Assembly: GCA_022361095.1 (NCBI GenBank)
Contig: JAKSBO010000038.1
Span: 1-9,884 of the forward strand
Direction: 5' to 3'
DNA length: 9,884 nucleotides
Source: Desulfobacterales bacterium
Lineage (GTDB): Bacteria > Desulfobacterota > Desulfobacteria > Desulfobacterales > Desulfobacteraceae
The notes beneath the pieces are model-generated. The model was not told the origin of the DNA. It saw only the letters and a list, made by a program, of their open reading frames with translations, and did no database searches. Position numbers and translations under genes: made by a program. Below are positions 1 through 9,000 of this stretch, piece after piece. How positions within the stretch are numbered: the stretch's first letter is position 1; the number at the start of each line of letters is the position of its first letter.

Positions 1-846
1 ACCCCCACTTCCAAGGCAGCGATGCCCGAGGCACAAAAATATAATGTGCCGTTTCTTATGCCTTTTACGGGTGCTGAATTCCTGCGAACCCCGCCCAGTC
101 CGCTGATTGTGAACCTGCGTAACAGCTATTATGCTGAAACCGAAGCGCTGGTTGAATACTTAAGCTCAAAATATCATATCAAAAAAATTGCTGTCTTCTA
201 CCAAAATGACAGCTACGGCAAGGCCGGCCGCGAAGGTGTAGGCCGTGCACTGAAAAAGCGCGGCCTGACAATTGCCGCTGAAGGCCGCTATAGAAGGAAT
301 ACCCTGTCCTATCGAAACGCACTGCAGACCATTAAATTATCAGCACCCAAAGCGGTGATCATGATCGGCGCTTATAAACCGTGTGCCGAATTTATCAAGT
401 CGGCTAAAACCCATGGCATGGACAATACCGTATTTTGTAATATTTCGTTTGTGGGCAGTGGTAATCTGATCCGGGCCCTTGGGGCGCAGACGGAAAATGT
501 CTTGATTTCACAGGTTGTACCGCTTCCGTGGGACAAAAAAAATGAGGCGGCCCGGGAGTATCGGAAAATTTATAAAGCGTATTATCCCGATGACCCTTAC
601 GGGTTTGTTTCATTTGAAGGCTTTCTTGCCGCCAAACTGGTTGTCAAGGCCTTGGAAAAGACGGGCCGGGGCCTTACCCGGAAAAATTTCATGGAGGCCT
701 TTGAACGCCTTGACAGAACAGCTTTGAACGGATTTGAAATAACGATCTCACCCAACGACAGACAAGCCCTGGAAAGGATTTTTATTACGGATTACCACGA
801 TGGAAATTTTCGACAGCTTGAAGAGGTGTGGGTGGTCAATGATTAA
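1..846 (+). CDS. Periplasmic branched-chain amino acid-type substrate-binding protein, 5'-truncated by window edge
   Basis: The reading frame is open from base 1 and ends at TAA 844-846, giving 281 residues; the signal peptide and first lobe start lie outside the window. The text fits the Peripla_BP_6 / LIV-receptor fold: a lobe-linking stretch near residues 56-75 with the family-like [14 protein letters not shown], then a KRGL strand, [17 protein letters not shown] in lobe 2, and a late [18 protein letters not shown] helix. By family knowledge such proteins bind amino acids or other small organic ligands in the periplasm. Here no permease or ATPase gene follows; instead the gene overlaps a hybrid histidine kinase by 8 bases, so the two are probably translationally coupled and the protein more likely serves as a ligand sensor for that kinase (inference). 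The ligand cannot be named. The internal ATG at base 22 is not a plausible start because family-like sequence already precedes it. Confidence 0.88.
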   Translation, partial: TPTSKAAMPEAQKYNVPFLMPFTGAEFLRTPPSPLIVNLRNSYYAETEALVEYLSSKYHIKKIAVFYQNDSYGKAGREGVGRALKKRGLTIAAEGRYRRNTLSYRNALQTIKLSAPKAVIMIGAYKPCAEFIKSAKTHGMDNTVFCNISFVGSGNLIRALGAQTENVLISQVVPLPWDKKNEAAREYRKIYKAYYPDDPYGFVSFEGFLAAKLVVKALEKTGRGLTRKNFMEAFERLDRTALNGFEITISPNDRQALERIFITDYHDGNFRQLEEVWVVND

Positions 847-3454
847 TCGCGCCCTATCATACCTTCGATCATTAGATGTATCTGTTCAGAGCCGCGCCCT
901 TTTTGCCGTAATCGGGATTTTGATTTTTTCGTTTGCCGCAGGATTGGGTGGATATGTCATTTTTTCCAAAAACCTGTTCCAGGTTATGTATGATCTGCAT
1001 GTCAACCCGATCCTTCATCTGAACGAAATGAAAAGTATCTACACCATCAACACCCTTGATACGATTGATGAGATGCTAAGCGGCCATGTCTCTGCAGATG
1101 ATGCAAAGGATACCCTTGGACTGGCCCAAAACCTGCTAAAAAAAGAGTGGCAGACCTATCGTCTCATTTGTGAATCCGAAAAACATCTTCAAAACCTGAT
1201 TGAGCATGCCCCGAAAACGGATTTGCTTGACGAGGGACAGAAAAGTTTTGAGGCGGTTCAACAGCGGATAACCGAATTGGTGGATACCATAGAAAGAAAC
1301 AACCAAGCTGCAATACCGGACCTGCTTTCCCAAAAAATCCGGCCGGATATCATCAGTGCCATTGATATCCTCAACGATCTGATTGAATCCGAGGTGGCCG
1401 GTATCCAATACAGCACAGATTTTATGCAGCAGCATTTCAGCTACCTGATTTATATTGTGCTGCCCGTTTTTCTTCTTGGTTTTGCACTGATTTTTATTTT
1501 CGTCAGGTTTACCCTGTCCAATATCAGGAACATTACCCAACAGCTCAGCCAGTCACAGGAGGAGCTTTCGAACGCAAACCGGTTACTGGAATATCGCGTT
1601 GAAAAACGGACAAGGAAAATTCAGGAAATGGCCGAAAAAGCAGAATCAGCCAACAAAGCCAAAAGTGAATTTCTGGCAAACATGAGCCACGAAATACGAA
1701 CGCCCATGAATGCCGTCATCGGCATGTCCAGTCTGGCCCTGCAGATGGATCTGGAAAAGAAGACACGTAATTACATTTCCAAGGTGCACCGGTCGGCAGA
1801 GTCGTTGCTGGGTATACTCAATGATATTCTTGATTTTTCCAAAATTGAGTCCGGAAAAATGGACCTGGAAAACATCGAATTTTCCCTGGGAGACGTGCTC
1901 CTCAACCTGTCGAATATCATCGATATCAAAGCAGGCAAAAAAGGCCTGGGAATGATGTATAACATCGCGCCCAAGGTTCCTAAGGCGTTAATGGGCGATC
2001 CCATGAGACTGGGCCAGATCCTGTTGAACCTGTGTAATAATGCGGTTAAATTCACGGACAGGGGCGGAAAGATTGTTGTTTCGGTTACCATGGAGGAAGA
2101 GAGAAACAAAGCCAGTCAGGTCCGGCTTAAATTTTCAGTGAAGGATTCCGGTATCGGGATGAGCAGGGATGAGCAAAAAAATCTATTTCAGCCATTTAGT
2201 CAGGCCGACACCTCCATTACCCGGAAATACGGCGGAACAGGCTTGGGATTAGCCATTTCCAGGCAACTGGCACATATGATGGAGGGCATGATGTGGGTTG
2301 AAAGTAAGCCTGGGGTCGGGAGCACCTTTTATTTCACGGCACTGCTCGGCCAACAAAAGGAACAGCCGGCATCTTTGAATGCTGCAAATCAGAAATCCAA
2401 TAGCCCTGAAAAGGTCGCCGAAGCCATGGACAAACTGCGTGGCGCCAGGGTACTTCTGGTAGAAGACAATGAGATAAACCAGGAACTGGCCCTAGCGTTA
2501 TTGACGGATAACGGCATCCTGGTCGATTGCGCCTCCAACGGGCAGCAGGCGATAAAACGTCTTGGGCGGAAGCGCTATGACGGCATTTTAATGGACTGCC
2601 AGATGCCGGTAATGGATGGATATACCGCCACCGAAACAATTCGTCAAAATCCTGAGTTTGAAAAACTGCCCATTATCGCCATGACTGCCCATGCCATGGT
2701 CGGGGACCGACAAAAAAGCCTTGATGCGGGTATGAATGATTACATACCCAAACCGCTCAATATAGATAAAATGGTCATGACCATGGCTAGGTGGATCACT
2801 CCTGCTGCCCCCCGCAGAAAAACGGATTTGCCCGCCCCCGAACAGGAGGGTGCCCCCGGCCTGCCGAATGTTCCCGGCATCAATATCAAGGCCGGTTTAA
2901 ACACAACCCAGAACAATGTCAAATTGTACCGTAAGCTGCTTTTAAAGTTCCTTGATGACCAGGCAAATTTTGTCGAAACCTTCAAAGATGCATGGGAAAG
3001 CGATGACGCGAAGCGTGCGGAGATTGTTGCGCATACCTTGAAAGGCGTGGCCGGAACCCTTGGGATGATGGACGTGTTTACCTGCGCATCTGCCCTGGAG
3101 GTTGCCGTCAAGGAGGCCTCTGAAAATACGGAGCCCCTGCTTAATGATGTTTCTGCCGCATTGAAACCAGTGCTTGCAGGACTTCAGGCCCTGCAGCAAG
3201 GATACTGTGCAGAAAAAACAGAGAAAGATAATATTGCTGGATTCAATCATATTCAACCCATGCTCACCGAGCTTGGCAACCTCCTGGATAAAAACGACAC
3301 AAAAGCGATTGAGGTGGCTGAAAAGCTTATTCCTGTTTTTCAGAACACAGGCCAAAGCCAAGCCTTTGAACAAATTAGGCAGGCGATTAAGGCGTATGAT
3401 TTTGAGCAGGCAGGAAAGGATCTGAAGATACTTGCATCTAAACTACCTAGCTAA
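839..3454 (+). CDS. Membrane hybrid histidine kinase (sensor-HisKA-HATPase-REC-Hpt)
   Basis: 871 residues from ATG 839. I prefer this start to the in-frame ATG at 800 because GAGG lies at 823-826, none lies before 800, and it gives the typical short overlap with the upstream stop. Order: TM1 about 20-42, a helical extracytoplasmic sensor about 43-201 (four-helix-bundle-like, no clear PAS), TM2 202-224, a short coiled linker, HisKA with MSHEIRTP and phospho-acceptor His284, HATPase with N-box Asn397/Asn401, DSGIG from Asp436 and GGTGLGL from Gly465, REC with acidic pair Glu542/Asp543, phospho-acceptor Asp586 and Lys638, and Hpt with AHTLKG and His732. A helical tail of about 75 residues follows, as in other Hpt-ended hybrid kinases. 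All catalytic residues look intact, so it should run a His-Asp-His relay to a separate response regulator that is not in the window. The upstream binding protein is its likely ligand partner (inference). Confidence 0.95.
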   Translation: MINRALSYLRSLDVSVQSRALFAVIGILIFSFAAGLGGYVIFSKNLFQVMYDLHVNPILHLNEMKSIYTINTLDTIDEMLSGHVSADDAKDTLGLAQNLLKKEWQTYRLICESEKHLQNLIEHAPKTDLLDEGQKSFEAVQQRITELVDTIERNNQAAIPDLLSQKIRPDIISAIDILNDLIESEVAGIQYSTDFMQQHFSYLIYIVLPVFLLGFALIFIFVRFTLSNIRNITQQLSQSQEELSNANRLLEYRVEKRTRKIQEMAEKAESANKAKSEFLANMSHEIRTPMNAVIGMSSLALQMDLEKKTRNYISKVHRSAESLLGILNDILDFSKIESGKMDLENIEFSLGDVLLNLSNIIDIKAGKKGLGMMYNIAPKVPKALMGDPMRLGQILLNLCNNAVKFTDRGGKIVVSVTMEEERNKASQVRLKFSVKDSGIGMSRDEQKNLFQPFSQADTSITRKYGGTGLGLAISRQLAHMMEGMMWVESKPGVGSTFYFTALLGQQKEQPASLNAANQKSNSPEKVAEAMDKLRGARVLLVEDNEINQELALALLTDNGILVDCASNGQQAIKRLGRKRYDGILMDCQMPVMDGYTATETIRQNPEFEKLPIIAMTAHAMVGDRQKSLDAGMNDYIPKPLNIDKMVMTMARWITPAAPRRKTDLPAPEQEGAPGLPNVPGINIKAGLNTTQNNVKLYRKLLLKFLDDQANFVETFKDAWESDDAKRAEIVAHTLKGVAGTLGMMDVFTCASALEVAVKEASENTEPLLNDVSAALKPVLAGLQALQQGYCAEKTEKDNIAGFNHIQPMLTELGNLLDKNDTKAIEVAEKLIPVFQNTGQSQAFEQIRQAIKAYDFEQAGKDLKILASKLPS

Positions 3455-3735
3455 AATCCATTTCGCCATAATCTTATACATCCCATCCGGATCTATCGGT
3501 TTAGCGATGTGATCATTCATTCCGGCACCCACCCCCTTTTCCCGCTCCCCACCATTGCACCGGCCGCGTCCTGGTTAATTTCGTTATCTTCAACCATGGG
3601 AATTCTGCTGCCGGAAATTTCTTTTGGTGCCGGATTAACCAGTACCCGGCTCAGTCGATGGGAATCGCAGATTAAGGCCTTTGGGACATCACATTCAATT
3701 TTAGGCCCAAGTTCAAAATAAAACCTTTCATATGG
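3443..3735 (-). pseudogene. Decayed remnant of a hybrid histidine kinase (HATPase N-box piece joined to REC pieces)
   Basis: Read on the minus strand, bases 3687 down to 3634 encode VPKALICDSHRLSRVLVN, matching the region before the ATPase N-box ([18 protein letters not shown] in the neighbouring kinase). About 11 codons later, 3597-3571 encode MVEDNEINQ, the start of a REC domain. Soon after comes AMVG at 3558-3547, then, after a one-base frame change, AGMNDHIAKPIDPDGMYKI and MAKWI at 3526-3455, the end of a REC domain, stopping at 3445-3443. Missing are most of the ATPase domain, including both glycine boxes, and the REC core with its phospho-acceptor Asp. The frame is closed by TAA just beyond 3735. 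No start or ribosome site is seen, so this is a gene relic shortened by at least two deletions. Its 3' end overlaps the stop of the + strand kinase by 12 bases. It is not a copy of that neighbour: the REC ends differ at many residues. Confidence 0.82.
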
Positions 3736-3745
3736 TCTGCCTTTT

Positions 3746-4014
3746 TATGGGCACTGAAAAAAATTGTGGATGATGAATAGCGCCAAAACGCGAAGCAGAA
3801 AAAAAATTTTGAAAGATCGCCTTGGTTAGTGTAAACTTCTAACCATCATAAATCTTTCTAATTTATTTTTTCTTATCGATTAAAGCTGCATTCTGAATAC
3901 ACTGCGAAAGATATAGACCATTGCACCACATCATAATACCGGTCCGGCCTGCTGGAAAAAGATTTCCTGCAACAAAAAGACAAGGAGAATATTACTTTTC
4001 ATATGAAAAATCTC
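3746..4014. other. Non-coding stretch upstream of the second operon
   Basis: No convincing gene is found here on either strand. The stretch is A/T-rich around 3800-3890, as promoter regions often are, and lies directly before the binding-protein/kinase operon that starts at 4024, so it most likely holds that operon's promoter. I could not identify a -35/-10 pair with acceptable spacing or a sigma-54 GG-N10-GC site. It contains a 7-bp inverted repeat (3823-3845), listed separately. Confidence 0.45.
3823..3845. repeat. Short inverted repeat, possible operator
   Basis: TGGTTAG at 3823-3829 is matched by its reverse complement CTAACCA at 3839-3845, with a 9-base spacer. It lies about 180 bases before the start at 4024, in an A/T-rich region. 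It could be a protein-binding site or a weak hairpin. The T-rich stretch that follows is about 15 bases away, too far for a standard intrinsic terminator. A 7-bp repeat of this kind can also occur by chance. Confidence 0.3.
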
Positions 4015-4019
4015 GGAGG
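4015..4019 (+). promoter_or_regulatory. Ribosome binding site that decides the start at 4024
   Basis: GGAGG lies 4 bases before ATG 4024. The other candidate, ATG 4003, has AGGAG at 3983-3987, 15 bases away, which is too far. The stronger and nearer site favours 4024, although its spacing is on the short side and use of 4003 (seven extra residues) cannot be excluded. Confidence 0.55.
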
Positions 4020-4023
4020 AAAT

Positions 4024-4950
4024 ATGGACAATAAACCTATCCTTAGAATCGGCTATCTAAATATTGCAGATCATCTCATCCTCGGCATCACAGAGAGGAA
4101 AGTGTTAAAAAAAGAGGAGGTATTTAAATATCTTCATCTTAAAACCACGCCTTTCATAGACTGGCATACTCTGAGCCTTGCGTTGTCCAGGGACGAAATC
4201 AATGCGGCGTTTATGCTGGCCCCCCTGGCCATGGACCATTTCAGAAAAGGCGAAGACATCAGGTTGGTACTTCTGGGGCATCGCAACGGCAGCGTATTGA
4301 TCGCAAACAAAAGCGCGAATATTAAAACCATCCAGGATTTAAAAGGGAAAGATATTTTAATTCCCTTCCATTTGTCCACGCACAACATACTTTTACACAA
4401 ATTGCTGAACGATCATAACCTGGAAATCGGCATTGGAAAGGATGTTGAAGTCCAGACCGTAGCGCCGTCCAAAATGCCCACCCATGTTGAAATTGATACC
4501 GAAGGAACCATCGGGGGATTTCTGGTGGCAGAGCCCTTTGGCTCCAATGTCATTAAAGCCGGATTGGGTGACGAATTTGAATTGTCCAAAAATATCTGGC
4601 CGGGACATCCCTGCTGTGTCCTGGTGGTCAAAACCGATATAATCCGCTATTTCCCCAATGCCGTCCAGGAATTGACCAACAGCCTTGTGAAATCCGGAAG
4701 GTTTATAAAAGAGAATACCGAAGAAGCCGCCAGGATAGGCGTATTTTTCCTGAACCAGGATATCAATGTTGTAAAAAGTATTTTAAATTCGCCCGCAGAC
4801 CGCATCACAACAGACCATCTTATGCCCCAGGTTAAAGATTTTGAACAGATTCAGAATTATATTGTTAATGTCACCGGCAATATTTACGAAAAAATAAATT
4901 TGGATAAATTCATATATACGGGATTTGCCTCCCAGGCCGGTGCAACTTGA
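4024..4950 (+). CDS. NMT1/NrtA-class solute-binding-like protein without export signal
   Basis: 308 residues from ATG 4024. The text fits the type II periplasmic-binding fold used by nitrate, bicarbonate, taurine and thiamine-precursor binders: an opening strand ILRIGYLNIADHLILG, a lobe with LSRDEINAAFMLAPLAM (the reports-on-ligand segment), VLIANKSANIKTIQDLKGK, and a late VAEPFGSNVIKAGLGDEF followed by IWPGHPCCVLVVK and FPNAVQELTNSLVKSGRFI, which are typical of this class. The protein is predicted to begin at once with the first strand; there is no hydrophobic signal sequence from either ATG, and the frame is closed by TAA at 3934-3936. It therefore probably stays in the cytoplasm, like the nitrate sensor NasS, a leaderless NrtA relative (analogy only). 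It is followed after 21 bases by another binding protein and then a kinase, all in one likely operon. Ligand unknown. Confidence 0.8.
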   Translation: MDNKPILRIGYLNIADHLILGITERKVLKKEEVFKYLHLKTTPFIDWHTLSLALSRDEINAAFMLAPLAMDHFRKGEDIRLVLLGHRNGSVLIANKSANIKTIQDLKGKDILIPFHLSTHNILLHKLLNDHNLEIGIGKDVEVQTVAPSKMPTHVEIDTEGTIGGFLVAEPFGSNVIKAGLGDEFELSKNIWPGHPCCVLVVKTDIIRYFPNAVQELTNSLVKSGRFIKENTEEAARIGVFFLNQDINVVKSILNSPADRITTDHLMPQVKDFEQIQNYIVNVTGNIYEKINLDKFIYTGFASQAGAT

Positions 4951-4971
4951 CCGCTTTGAAAGAAGGTTATG

Positions 4972-6012
4972 ATGATTGAATGTATGCCTATCAGGAAAAG
5001 TCTCATTCATCCAGGCAGCCGAGGGATGTATGCCCTGGTGTTAACCAGTATGTTTTTTTGCATCATTGCAGGCCATTGCAGGCCTGCCGCAGCAAAAGAG
5101 CAGGTCAGAATCAGTATTCTCATGGCCAACGACACCCGCCAAAACGCGGTAAAGGGTTTTAAAAACGGCATGGCGTCTATTTCAGCCAACTGTACCAAAG
5201 AAGTCACATACACGGTTTTAAATGCCGATAATCAAAAGCAAAGACTGCCTGAACTTGCCAAGAAGATCATTGCGGCTAAACCGAATATTGCCGTGGCCGC
5301 AGGGGGGATCGAAGCCGATACCCTGATGGCCGCAACCAGAGGAACAGCCATCCCTGTGGTGTTTCTTTCGGTCTCATCATCCATAGGCAGGGGGCTGGCC
5401 GAAACCATGAGTGCGCCGGACAAAAATATTACCGGCATAGAGACCAATGATACCAATATTACAGCCAAACGGGTGTGGTTCATAAAACGGATCTTGCCCG
5501 ATGCCCAAAAAATATTCTGCTTTCATATGCCGTCCAACGTTGCGTCCATGGAATCAATCAGCATTGCACGCAAAAAAGCAAAAGAACTCGGCCTGGAGCT
5601 TATCGTAAAAGAAGTGGAAACCGTTTATGATATCCGCAACGCGGTACAGATGATCTTTTGGGAAAACATAGATGCGATCCTTTTAAATCCGGTGACAGTA
5701 ATTCACGGCACCCTGAAGGAAACGATCCTGCCACAAGCCATCGCACAAAAAATACCAATATTCGGGTATGGTATGACAAGCATAGAAAAAGGGGCCTTTG
5801 CATCATATGCGGGCTCCAGGTATCTTAACGGAAAGCAGGCTGCCCGCCTGGCACATAAAATTATCCATGGTGAAAGCACCAGGAACATCCCGATAGAAAC
5901 ACCGGAAAAATACGAATTCATTATTAATGCGTGGATGGTAAAAAAGCTGGGACTCTCACTGCCGTCAAACGCCTATAAAATGGCAGACAAAATCGTCGAA
6001 ATTACATTTTAA
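4972..6012 (+). CDS. Exported ABC_sub_bind-family (PF04392-like) substrate-binding protein
   Basis: 346 residues from ATG 4972. AGAAGG at 4961-4966 sits 5 bases upstream of it, whereas the overlapping ATG at 4969 is only 2 bases from that site and too close. Residues 1-41 form a signal peptide: Arg/Lys at 8-9 and Arg17, a hydrophobic core about 20-34, and a likely type I cut after Ala39-Ala40-Ala41. Cys36 is not in a proper lipobox. The mature part shows the TrpX/YtjP-like pattern: ISILMANDTRQNAVKGFKNG, a KKIIAAKPNIAVAAGG strand-turn, IPVVFLSVSS, ITGIETN, KRILPDAQKIFCF, IDAILLNPVTVI, KIPIFGYG and SYAGSRYLNGKQAARLA. By family knowledge such proteins act in ABC uptake of aromatic amino acids or other ligands, but no ABC permease or ATPase follows. 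The next gene, 11 bases on, is a hybrid kinase with a periplasmic domain, so a sensory partner role is the better guess. Ligand unknown. Confidence 0.88.
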   Translation: MIECMPIRKSLIHPGSRGMYALVLTSMFFCIIAGHCRPAAAKEQVRISILMANDTRQNAVKGFKNGMASISANCTKEVTYTVLNADNQKQRLPELAKKIIAAKPNIAVAAGGIEADTLMAATRGTAIPVVFLSVSSSIGRGLAETMSAPDKNITGIETNDTNITAKRVWFIKRILPDAQKIFCFHMPSNVASMESISIARKKAKELGLELIVKEVETVYDIRNAVQMIFWENIDAILLNPVTVIHGTLKETILPQAIAQKIPIFGYGMTSIEKGAFASYAGSRYLNGKQAARLAHKIIHGESTRNIPIETPEKYEFIINAWMVKKLGLSLPSNAYKMADKIVEITF

Positions 6013-6023
6013 AAAGAGGCGCC

Positions 6024-9000
6024 ATGAACTGGTGGAATAAAATCAGTGCAAAAATAACACTGGCCATTTTTTTTATGGCAGTGGTGCCATTGGGAGGATT
6101 CGGCATCATATCCATTGCCAAAATCCGGTCTGCATTGCTCACATCCGTATCCCGGACCAATTTTGCGGCTGCAAAAAGGGCGGGGGAGACCATTGAGGCG
6201 GCCGTTCATGATACCATAGTCAACAGCCGCATGATAATTGAGAATAACGGATTTGAAAATCAGGAACCATATGACCGGGAGTGGACCCTCCAGCTGATGC
6301 TCAAATCCTTTCCACAAATATCTTCAATGACGGTCACGAATGCATCAGGAAAACCGTTATTGAAAGTTACCAAGGAGGATACCTATACCCCCGGAGAAAT
6401 TGAAAACAACCAGCACAAAAAAACAGACTTCCATACGTTGAAATCAAAACAAAGGGTCCGAAGCATTTCAAGGGGCAGCCACGGTTTTCTGCTCCTTCCG
6501 GTTGATCTGTTTTTTATCAATCCATTGGCCCGGGAAAACAGCTTTGCCTTGACTCTGGAAATCAATATGAACCGGCTGCTTGAAAACATATCGGACCAAC
6601 ATATGCTCAACGCAGGATATCTGTATGTTCTTGATGAACAGGGTGAAATTGTGCTTTATCCTGATAAAAGCATCGCCCTGGCCCGGGAAAAAGCGGTATA
6701 CAACCCCCTTGCCGGCTTATTTGTGCAAGGTAAAAAGGTGCCCGTAACCCTTGCCCGCCACAGGAATCGGGACAACACGCCGGTGGTGTCCAATGCCTGT
6801 GTCACAGGTCAACCCCGCCTTTTGGTGGTGGTGGAACAGCCTGCATCCAAGGCCATGGCCTCAGCCGATTTGATTATAAAATGGCAAATCATGACCATGA
6901 CGGCAGTTGTGCTGGTGTCAGCCCTTCTATCCTTTTATTTTGTATTAAAACTGAGCCGGCCGGTCAAAAAACTTGAGGAGGGTGTAACGCTGATCTCAAA
7001 GGGAGAGCTTGATGTTTACATCCCCATTTTCTCCTCGGATGAAATCGGAAATGTAACCAAGACCTTCAATGAGATGGCAGCCAACCTCAAGCAGGCAAAG
7101 AAAAAGGATTCGAACCTTTTGTGGATTGAACAAGGTATTTCCAGGCTTGAAGCAATTTTAAGAAAAGAGCAGGCATTTAACCAATCATGCAGCGAATTGA
7201 TTAATTTCCTGTGCGGGCATATCCAATCTCACATCGGCCTGTTGTACATTCTTACCCATGAAAATCGTTTTAAAGCCGTGGCCGGTTTTGCCGTGTCGCC
7301 CGATCACGGCGCCACCGCCCAGTTTGGATACGGCGAGGGACTGACCGGACAGTGCGCGTCTGAAAAAAAAATCAGGTATCTTGAAGCGCTGCCAGAAACT
7401 TTTTTTACTGTCTGTTCCGGCTTGGGTGAAATGCCGCCCAGGCAGTTGGCCATCATCCCCCTGATATTCAATGACAAGGTGGAGGGCATTTTGGAGCTGG
7501 GAACACTGCAAACCTTCACAGAGGTTGACAAACAATTTTTACAAAAAGCGGCCGATCGTATTGGCGCGGCATTGAACGCGGCCCGGTCCGCACAGGAACA
7601 AAACAGGCTGCTGAGAAAGACAAAAAACCAGAAACAAGCCCTGGTGAAACAACAGGAGGAGCTCCAGGCGGCAAATGAAGAACTCGAAGAACAGACCCAG
7701 CGGCTGACCGCATCCGAAGACCAGCTCAGACAACAGCAGCAGGAGTTGCAGGCCTCCAATGAGGAGCTCGAAGAAAAGACACAGTTCCTTGAACGCCACA
7801 AAATCCAGATCGAAGAAAAAAACCGGGCCCTGGAACAGATGCAGGCAGAACTGACAAAAAAAGCCGAGGATCTATACCTGTCCAGCAAATACAAATCCGA
7901 ATTCCTGGCCAATATGTCCCATGAACTTCGAACACCGCTCAACAGTTTGTTGTTGCTGGCAAAAATCCTGTCGGAAAACAAAGGGAACAATCTGAACCAA
8001 GACCAGGTAGAGTCGGCACAGGTGATATTTTCATCCGGAACGGACCTGCTTAACATGATCAATCAAATCCTTGACCTGTCTAAAATCGAAGCCGGAAAGA
8101 TGACCTTGAATCTGTGTGAAATCCAGGTCCCCGAACTTGCCCGCAACCTTGAAGTGACCTTTGCCCATATGGCCCAAGAGAAAAATCTGGAACTGGATGT
8201 CCGGGTTGATCCCGATTGTCTGCCGTCAATTTTCAGCGATTTTGAACGGGTCAGACAGGTGTTAAAAAACTTGATGGCCAATGCCGTTAAATTCACATCC
8301 CAAGGCGGCATTTACGTCATCTTTTACAAGCCTGAACATAATGTGGTTTACCAGAACCGGAGTCTGGCCGGGACCGACATTATGGCCGTATCAATCCGAG
8401 ATACGGGTATCGGTATTGCCGAAGATAAGCAGACGTTGATATTTGAAGCGTTCCAGCAGTCAGAGGGCGGAATATCCCGAAAATACGGCGGCACCGGACT
8501 GGGGTTGTCCATATGCAAAGAGTTGTCAAAACTGCTGGGCGGTGAAATTCATCTGCAAAGCGTACCGGAAAAAGGCGCTACATTTACCCTGTACCTGCCG
8601 GCCGGAACTGATCCTAAAGAGCAAACCATTGAAAAGGAAGCCCTGTCTGCTCATCGGTTACCGGGATATCCCTTAGCCGGGGCAAAGGGGACAAAGACGC
8701 TGCCGGATATATCAACTGAATCCCAGGCACGCCGGCCCGATGACCGGGATAAAATCACGGCCGAAAGTGAAAGCGTTCTCATCAAGTCAAAATCCCTGCT
8801 GATTGTGGAAGATGATGCCGCCCAGCAAAAAATCATCAAACGGCTTTTGGCCGGGCGGGACATTGCCATTGACAAAGCGCCGTCCGGGAAAAAAGCCCTG
8901 GCAGCGGTTAAATCAAAAATTTATGATTGCATTATCCTGGATCTCGGCCTCCCGGATATGACCGGATTTGAGCTGCTTGAAGCGTTGACGAACGATAATT

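Noticed and set aside
800..838. Earlier start for the first kinase at ATG 800
   Set aside because: No ribosome site precedes it and it would create a 47-base overlap; ATG 839 has GAGG upstream and a usual overlap.
3509..3721. 70-codon + strand open frame between the first kinase and the second operon
   Set aside because: It is antisense to the minus-strand kinase relic, has no ribosome site and resembles no protein; the coding signal is on the other strand.
3921..3937. TTGCAC followed by CATAAT, resembling -35 and -10 boxes
   Set aside because: Only 5 bases separate them, far from the 16-18 needed.
3954..3970. Possible sigma-54 promoter (GG at 3954-3955, GC at 3969-3970)
   Set aside because: The spacing between GG and GC is 13 bases instead of the required 10.
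7304..8062. Long minus-strand open frame, 252 codons, rich in Ser and Cys
   Set aside because: It mirrors the coiled-coil and HisKA coding region of the large kinase; its composition is what the reverse complement of Glu/Gln-rich codons gives.
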